This document shows positions 59,872 to 64,000 of a stretch of 64,000 bases of DNA, piece by piece. Under the pieces are notes generated by a model, which was given only the letters and a program-made list of their open reading frames with translations, did not search any database and was not told where the DNA came from. Both the position numbers and the translations under genes were made by a program. Within the stretch, counting starts at the first letter, position 1; each line of letters starts with the position of its first letter. Source of the DNA: JAEUHZ01 sp964552795 (lineage in GTDB: Bacteria; Planctomycetota; UBA1135; GCA-002686595); contig CAZKIO010000008.1 in assembly GCA_964552795.1 (NCBI GenBank), forward strand, positions 1 through 64,000, read 5' to 3'.

Positions 59872-60762
59872 ATGCCCCGCATCGTCACTTGCGGCGTGAC
59901 CCAGGTTCACGCCCCCGATCCGACCGGCAAGACCGTCGCCGAGGTCAAGGCCGACATGGTCGAGCGCCACCTGCCGCTCATCGCCGAGGCCGCGCGCCGC
60001 AAGGTGCAGATCCTGTGCATGCAGGAGCTGTTCAACGGCCCCTATTTCGCGGCCGAGCAGGACCCGCGCTGGTACGAGCTGACCGAGAAGGTGCCGGGCG
60101 GCAAGACCATCGACCAGATGAGCTCGCTGGCGAAGAAGCACGGCATGGCGATGGTCGTGCCGGTGTACGAGGAGGAGATGACGGGCGTGTACTACAACAC
60201 CGCCGCGGTCATCGACGCCGACGGCCAGTACCTGGGCAAGTACAGGAAGACGCACATCCCCCACTGCCTGCCGGGCTTCTGGGAGAAGTTCTACTTCACG
60301 CCGGGGAACCTGGGGTACCCGGTGTTCGACACGAAGTTCGCGCGCATCGGCGTCTACATCTGCTACGACCGCCACTTCCCCGAGGGCGCGCGCGCGCTGG
60401 GCCTCGCCGGCGCGGAGATCGTGTTCATCCCCTCGGCGACGACGGCCGGGCACTCGCAGTACCTGTGGAAGCTGGAGCAGCCCGCGCACGCGGTCGCCAA
60501 CGGCTACTTCGTGGGCACGAACAACCGCGTCGGGCGCGAGAAGCCCTGGGACATCGGCGAGTTCTACGGCAACTCGTACTTCTGCGATCCGCGCGGACGC
60601 ATCTTGGCGGAAGGGTCGCGCGACAAGGACGAGCTGGTGTCGGCCGCTCTCGACCTCGACATGATCCGCGAGGTGCGCACGCAGTGGCAATTCTTCCGCG
60701 ACCGGCGGCCCGAAGCCTACGGCACGCTGGTCGAGCAGGCCTGGGCGCCGGCCAGGGGCTGA
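59872..60762 (+). CDS. Nitrilase-superfamily amidohydrolase (beta-ureidopropionase-like)
   Basis: A 296-residue C-N hydrolase with the complete triad: Glu52 in MQELF, Lys126 in YRKTHIP and Cys164 in VYICYDRHFPEG. PQ- and FW-type segments (GFWEKFYFTPGNLGYPV and TNNRVGREKPWDIGEFYGNSYF) match N-carbamoyl-beta-alanine/N-carbamoyl-putrescine hydrolases, so a carbamoyl- or ureido-compound is the likely substrate, yielding ammonia and CO2. AGGAG is 6 bases before ATG 59872. The molybdopterin hydroxylase gene begins 13 bp downstream, consistent with nitrogen-heterocycle breakdown. Confidence 0.9.
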   Translation: MPRIVTCGVTQVHAPDPTGKTVAEVKADMVERHLPLIAEAARRKVQILCMQELFNGPYFAAEQDPRWYELTEKVPGGKTIDQMSSLAKKHGMAMVVPVYEEEMTGVYYNTAAVIDADGQYLGKYRKTHIPHCLPGFWEKFYFTPGNLGYPVFDTKFARIGVYICYDRHFPEGARALGLAGAEIVFIPSATTAGHSQYLWKLEQPAHAVANGYFVGTNNRVGREKPWDIGEFYGNSYFCDPRGRILAEGSRDKDELVSAALDLDMIREVRTQWQFFRDRRPEAYGTLVEQAWAPARG

Positions 60763-60775
60763 CGGAGCGCGCGCG

Positions 60776-63433
60776 ATGGCGGGCACGACGAACGGCGGGA
60801 CGCGGCCGATCGCGATCGAGGTCAACGGGAAGGAGCGCACGCTCGCGGTCCGGCCCGGCGAATCGCTGCTCGACGCGTTGCGCGAGCGCTGCGGCGTCAC
60901 GTCGCCCAAGGACGGCTGCTCGCCGCAGGGCCAGTGCGGCTGCTGCCTCGCGCTGGTGAACGGGCGCGCGGTCGTGACCTGCGCGATGCCGGCCGAGAAG
61001 GCCGCGGGCGCGGCGGTCACGACGCTGGAGGGGCTGCCGGACACGGAGCGCGAGCTGCTTGCGCGCGCCTTCAGCGCCGCGGCCGGCCTGCAGTGCGGGT
61101 TCTGCATCCCGGGCATCGCCCTGCGTGCGTCGCACCTGGTGGCGAAGGACCCCGCGCCCACCCGCGAGGCGATCGCGCGCGCGATCGACGTGCACCTGTG
61201 CCGCTGCACGGGCTACACGAAGATCGTCGACGCGATCGAGCTCTTCGCGCGCGCCCGGCGCGGCGAGTGCGCGATCGAGCCCTGCACCGACGGGCGCGTG
61301 GGGTCGTCGCTCGCGCGCTACCAGGGACAGGAACTGACGCTCGGGATGCGTCCGTACGTGGCCGACCTGCAGCGCGAGGGGCTGCTGCACGGCGCGGTCG
61401 TGCTGTCGAAGCACGCGCGCGCGCGCGTCGTCCGCATCGATGCCGCGAAGGCGCGCGCGCTGCCCGGCGTCGAGGCCGTCGTCACCGCGGCCGACGTGCC
61501 CGGCGAGCGCTGGTACGGCCTGCTCTACAACGACTGGCCCGGGTTCGTGGCCGCCGGCGAGGAGGTCCGCTGCGTGGGCGACGTGATCGCCGCGGTCGCC
61601 GCCGTCGATCGCGCCACCGCGCGCGCGGCCGCGGAGCTCGTCGAGGTCGAGTACGAGGTGCTCGCGGCCGTCACCGATGCCGAGGCCGCGCTGGAACCCG
61701 GCGCGCCGCAGGTGAACCCGCACCACGCCAACTTGCTGAGCCGGAGCGTGATCCGGCGCGGCGACGCGGACGCGGCGCTGGCGAAGAGCGCGCACGTCGT
61801 GCACGGCACGTGGCAGACGCAGCGCATCGAGCACCTGTACCTGGAGCCCGAGAGCGCTCTCGCCGAACCGCTGCCCGACGGGCGCCTGGGCCTCTACACC
61901 CAGGGCCAGGGCGTGTTCGACGACCGCCGGCAGGTGGCGCGCTTCCTGGGCATCGCCGAGGAGCGCATCCACGTCGAGCTGGTGCCCAACGGCGGCGCGT
62001 TCGGCGGCAAGGAGGACATGTCGATCCAGGCGCAGACGGCGCTGCTCGCGCACGTCACGCAGCGGCCGGTGAAGCTGACGCTGTCGCGCGAGGAGTCGAT
62101 CCGCATGCACCCCAAGCGCCATCCGATCCGGATGCACTACTGGGTCGGCTGCGACGCCGAGGGCCGCTTGACGGCGGTGAAGGCGCGCATGGTCGGCGAT
62201 TCGGGCGCGTACGCGTCGGTCGGCGGCAAGGTGCTGGAGCGCGCGGCCGGCCACGCCTGCGGTCCGTACAAGGTCGCGAACGTCGACGTCGAGGCGCGCG
62301 CGGCGTACACGAACAACCCGCCCTGCGGCGCGATGCGCGGCTTCGGAGCGAACCAGGCGCACTTCGCCATGGAAGGCGCGCTGGACCAGCTCGCCGAGAA
62401 GGCCGGCCTCGACGGCTGGGAGATCCGCTGGCGCAACGCGCTGGAGGTCGGCGACCGGTTCGGCACGGGACAGGTTCTGGAAAAGTCGGTCGGCCTCAAG
62501 CAGACCCTGCTGGCGCTCAAGGACGCGTGGTACGAGGCGCGCGGGGCCGGTCGCGCGGCGGGCATCGCCTGCGGGTTGAAGAACAGCGGCATCGGCAACG
62601 GCGTGGTCGAGTGGGGCAAGGCGCGCCTCGCGGTCGAGGCGGACGGCACCGTCACGATCTACAACGGCTACACCGAGATGGGCCAGGGGCTGTCGACGGT
62701 GCTGGTGCAGTGCGCGGTCGAGGTCACCGGTCTCCCGGCGAGCGTGTTCCGCTCCAGGATCGACTCGACCTTCGCGCTGGGCTGCGGCCAGACCACCGGC
62801 TCGCGCGGGACCCTGTTCGGCGGGCGCGCGGTGAAGAGCGCGGCGGAGAAGCTCAAGGCGGACCTCGACCGCGGACAGGCGCTGAAGGACCTCGCCGGCC
62901 GCGTCTACGCCGCCGACGTGATGATCGACGACACGACCGCGCTGGGCGCCAAGACCGACCGCATCAAGACGCACACTTCGTTCGGCTACGCGACGCAGAT
63001 CTGCATCCTCGACGCGGACGGGCGCGTCGAGCACTTCCTCGCCGCGCACGACGTGGGACGCGCCGTCAACCCGGCCTTGTGCGAGGGGCAGATCGAGGGC
63101 TCGATCCACATGGGCCTGGGCTACGCGCTGACCGAGGACTTGCCCTGCGAGGACGGCTGGCCGGTCACGTACAAGCTGCGCGAGATCGGCGTGCTGCGCG
63201 CGCGGGACATGCCGACCGTCGAGGTCAAGCTGATCGAGGACCCCGAGCCCGAGGGGCCGTTCGGCGCCAAGGGCGTCGGCGAGATCGGGCTCGTGCCCAC
63301 TGCAGCCGCCGTCGCCAGCGCGCTGCACGCGTTCGACGGGATCCGGCGCTACACGCTGCCGATGAAGGACTCGCCCGCGGCGCGCGCGATGAGCGTCGGG
63401 AAGATCAAGGCCGCGGCCGCGCGGCAGGAGTAG
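60776..63433 (+). CDS. Fused 2Fe-2S / molybdopterin hydroxylase (xanthine dehydrogenase family, selenium-dependent type)
   Basis: An 885-residue molybdenum hydroxylase. The N-terminal 2Fe-2S domain has CSPQGQCGCC (C48, C54, C57) and C69, and the second cluster domain has QCGFCIPG and HLCRCTGYTK. The molybdopterin part covers the rest: GAAFGGKED-like GGAFGGKEDMSIQAQ, MRGFGANQAHFAMEG, EMGQGLSTVL, GSRGTLFGGRAV and the catalytic Glu in FGAKGVGEIGLVP. There is no FAD domain. The fused order 2Fe-2S then Mo, and the SsnA-like gene downstream, match the selenium-dependent XDH group (TIGR03311). Selenium there is a labile ligand, so no Sec codon is needed. The substrate is probably a purine or related ring. 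Confidence 0.87.
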   Translation: MAGTTNGGTRPIAIEVNGKERTLAVRPGESLLDALRERCGVTSPKDGCSPQGQCGCCLALVNGRAVVTCAMPAEKAAGAAVTTLEGLPDTERELLARAFSAAAGLQCGFCIPGIALRASHLVAKDPAPTREAIARAIDVHLCRCTGYTKIVDAIELFARARRGECAIEPCTDGRVGSSLARYQGQELTLGMRPYVADLQREGLLHGAVVLSKHARARVVRIDAAKARALPGVEAVVTAADVPGERWYGLLYNDWPGFVAAGEEVRCVGDVIAAVAAVDRATARAAAELVEVEYEVLAAVTDAEAALEPGAPQVNPHHANLLSRSVIRRGDADAALAKSAHVVHGTWQTQRIEHLYLEPESALAEPLPDGRLGLYTQGQGVFDDRRQVARFLGIAEERIHVELVPNGGAFGGKEDMSIQAQTALLAHVTQRPVKLTLSREESIRMHPKRHPIRMHYWVGCDAEGRLTAVKARMVGDSGAYASVGGKVLERAAGHACGPYKVANVDVEARAAYTNNPPCGAMRGFGANQAHFAMEGALDQLAEKAGLDGWEIRWRNALEVGDRFGTGQVLEKSVGLKQTLLALKDAWYEARGAGRAAGIACGLKNSGIGNGVVEWGKARLAVEADGTVTIYNGYTEMGQGLSTVLVQCAVEVTGLPASVFRSRIDSTFALGCGQTTGSRGTLFGGRAVKSAAEKLKADLDRGQALKDLAGRVYAADVMIDDTTALGAKTDRIKTHTSFGYATQICILDADGRVEHFLAAHDVGRAVNPALCEGQIEGSIHMGLGYALTEDLPCEDGWPVTYKLREIGVLRARDMPTVEVKLIEDPEPEGPFGAKGVGEIGLVPTAAAVASALHAFDGIRRYTLPMKDSPAARAMSVGKIKAAAARQE

Positions 63434-63437
63434 CGCC

Positions 63438-64000
63438 ATGGACGCCGCGGATGCGTTCCGGCGCGCCGGCATCGACGCGGCGGGCTGCGAGTTCCGCGCG
63501 GGCGACGTCAACGCGCACACGCACCTGTACAGCGCGCTCGCGCCGCTGGGCATGCCGCCGCCGCGCGAGAAGCCCGCGAACTTCCCCCAGATCCTGGAGC
63601 GCGTGTGGTGGCGCCTGGACCGTGCGCTCGACGCCGAGTCCATCCGCGCCGGCGCGCGCCTGTACGCCGCCGAGGCGCTGCTCGCGGGCACGACGACGCT
63701 GATCGACCACCACGAGTCGCCGAACTTCATCGAGGGCTCGCTCGACGTGCTGGCCGACGCCTGCCAGGAGATCGGGATCCGCGCGCTCTTGTGCTACGGC
63801 GCGAGCGAGCGCAACGGCGGGCGCGACGAAGGCCGCCGCGGGCTGGCGGAATGCGCGCGCTTCCTGCGCGAGAACCGCCGGCCGCGGGTGCGCGGCGCGG
63901 TCGGCCTGCACGCCTCGTTCACGGTCTCCGACGCGACGATCCGCGAGGCGGGCGAGATCGCGCACGCCCACGCGACGATCGTGCACGTGCACGTCGCCGA
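63438..64000 (+). CDS. SsnA-like amidohydrolase (C-terminus off the window)
   Basis: The first 187 residues of a metal-dependent amidohydrolase. The metal motif GDVNAHTHLYSAL appears at about residue 27, followed by NFPQILERVWWRLDRALD, TTTLIDHHESPNFIEGSLDVL and LLCYGASERNGGRDEG, then GLHASFTVSD with a further metal His and HVHVA at the cut. This agrees with SsnA (TIGR03314), part of the selenium-dependent hydroxylase group. The N-terminal beta-sandwich present in SsnA is missing, so the protein starts nearly at the barrel. GGAG is 7 bases before ATG 63438, which follows the hydroxylase stop by 4. Confidence 0.85.
   Translation, partial: MDAADAFRRAGIDAAGCEFRAGDVNAHTHLYSALAPLGMPPPREKPANFPQILERVWWRLDRALDAESIRAGARLYAAEALLAGTTTLIDHHESPNFIEGSLDVLADACQEIGIRALLCYGASERNGGRDEGRRGLAECARFLRENRRPRVRGAVGLHASFTVSDATIREAGEIAHAHATIVHVHVA

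Overview
The window is very GC-rich, densely coded bacterial chromosome (roughly 70 % GC by eye). It carries hallmarks of Planctomycetota: a DUF1552 protein, a planctomycete-type cytochrome/PSD protein, and several secreted repeat proteins (FG-GAP, C-type lectin, SBBP), at least two of them ending in a small beta-rich tail domain. I would assign it to that phylum, probably a little-studied lineage; this is inference from gene content. I see no rRNA, tRNA, CRISPR array, complete insertion sequence or prophage.

Layout. 1-1554: cytochrome b (cut by the left edge) and Rieske protein of a bc/b6f-type complex, minus strand. 1698-8073: TesA-like esterase, a YfhO-like membrane protein and a YbbA/YbbP-like ABC exporter. 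8284-12498: a small Cys-rich protein, DUF1552, FG-GAP propeller and beta-carbonic anhydrase. 12705-18451: a GT39-like membrane protein translationally coupled to a 1326-residue Pls-type single-module NRPS (A, carrier protein, membrane block with three left-handed-helix domains), the best natural-product candidate. 18442-23147: planctomycete cytochrome protein, C-type lectin, a 108-bp near-perfect palindrome and MscS. 23243-31984: hypothetical protein, ROK kinase, an iodotyrosine-deiodinase-like flavoprotein, LTA4H-like M1 peptidase, a degenerate SGNH protein and a second YfhO protein. 32035-34747: an accessory pocket (HNH protein, frameshifted beta-propeller, AAA ATPase) of visibly lower GC. 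35219-40707: complete 2-oxoglutarate dehydrogenase operon (sucA-sucB-lpd). 40723-42525: a pseudokinase-TM-caspase fusion.

42673-49130: minus-strand genes manA-rluB-M16-M16 with 4-bp overlaps, followed by a Balon/baeRF-type putative ribosome hibernation factor and ribosomal protein L28. 49301-51061: TetR regulator with its own palindromic operator and an S41 peptidase. 51197-57141: a regulatory-domain membrane protein, then a segment with an SBBP propeller gene bracketed by the real recN 3' end and a 147-bp duplicated copy of that 3' end, which looks like an insertion scar. 57297-59753: two exported hypotheticals and nagA. 59872-64000: a nitrilase-family amidohydrolase, a fused 2Fe-2S/molybdopterin hydroxylase and an SsnA-like amidohydrolase (cut by the right edge), a likely purine or nitrogen-heterocycle catabolic operon of the selenium-dependent hydroxylase type.

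Starts: GTG and TTG starts are frequent. Two gene pairs share the same TTGA start/stop overlap, and many antisense frames stay open over kilobases only because of GC content, so I chose starts by domain boundary, signal peptide, Shine-Dalgarno sequence or coupling to the upstream gene.
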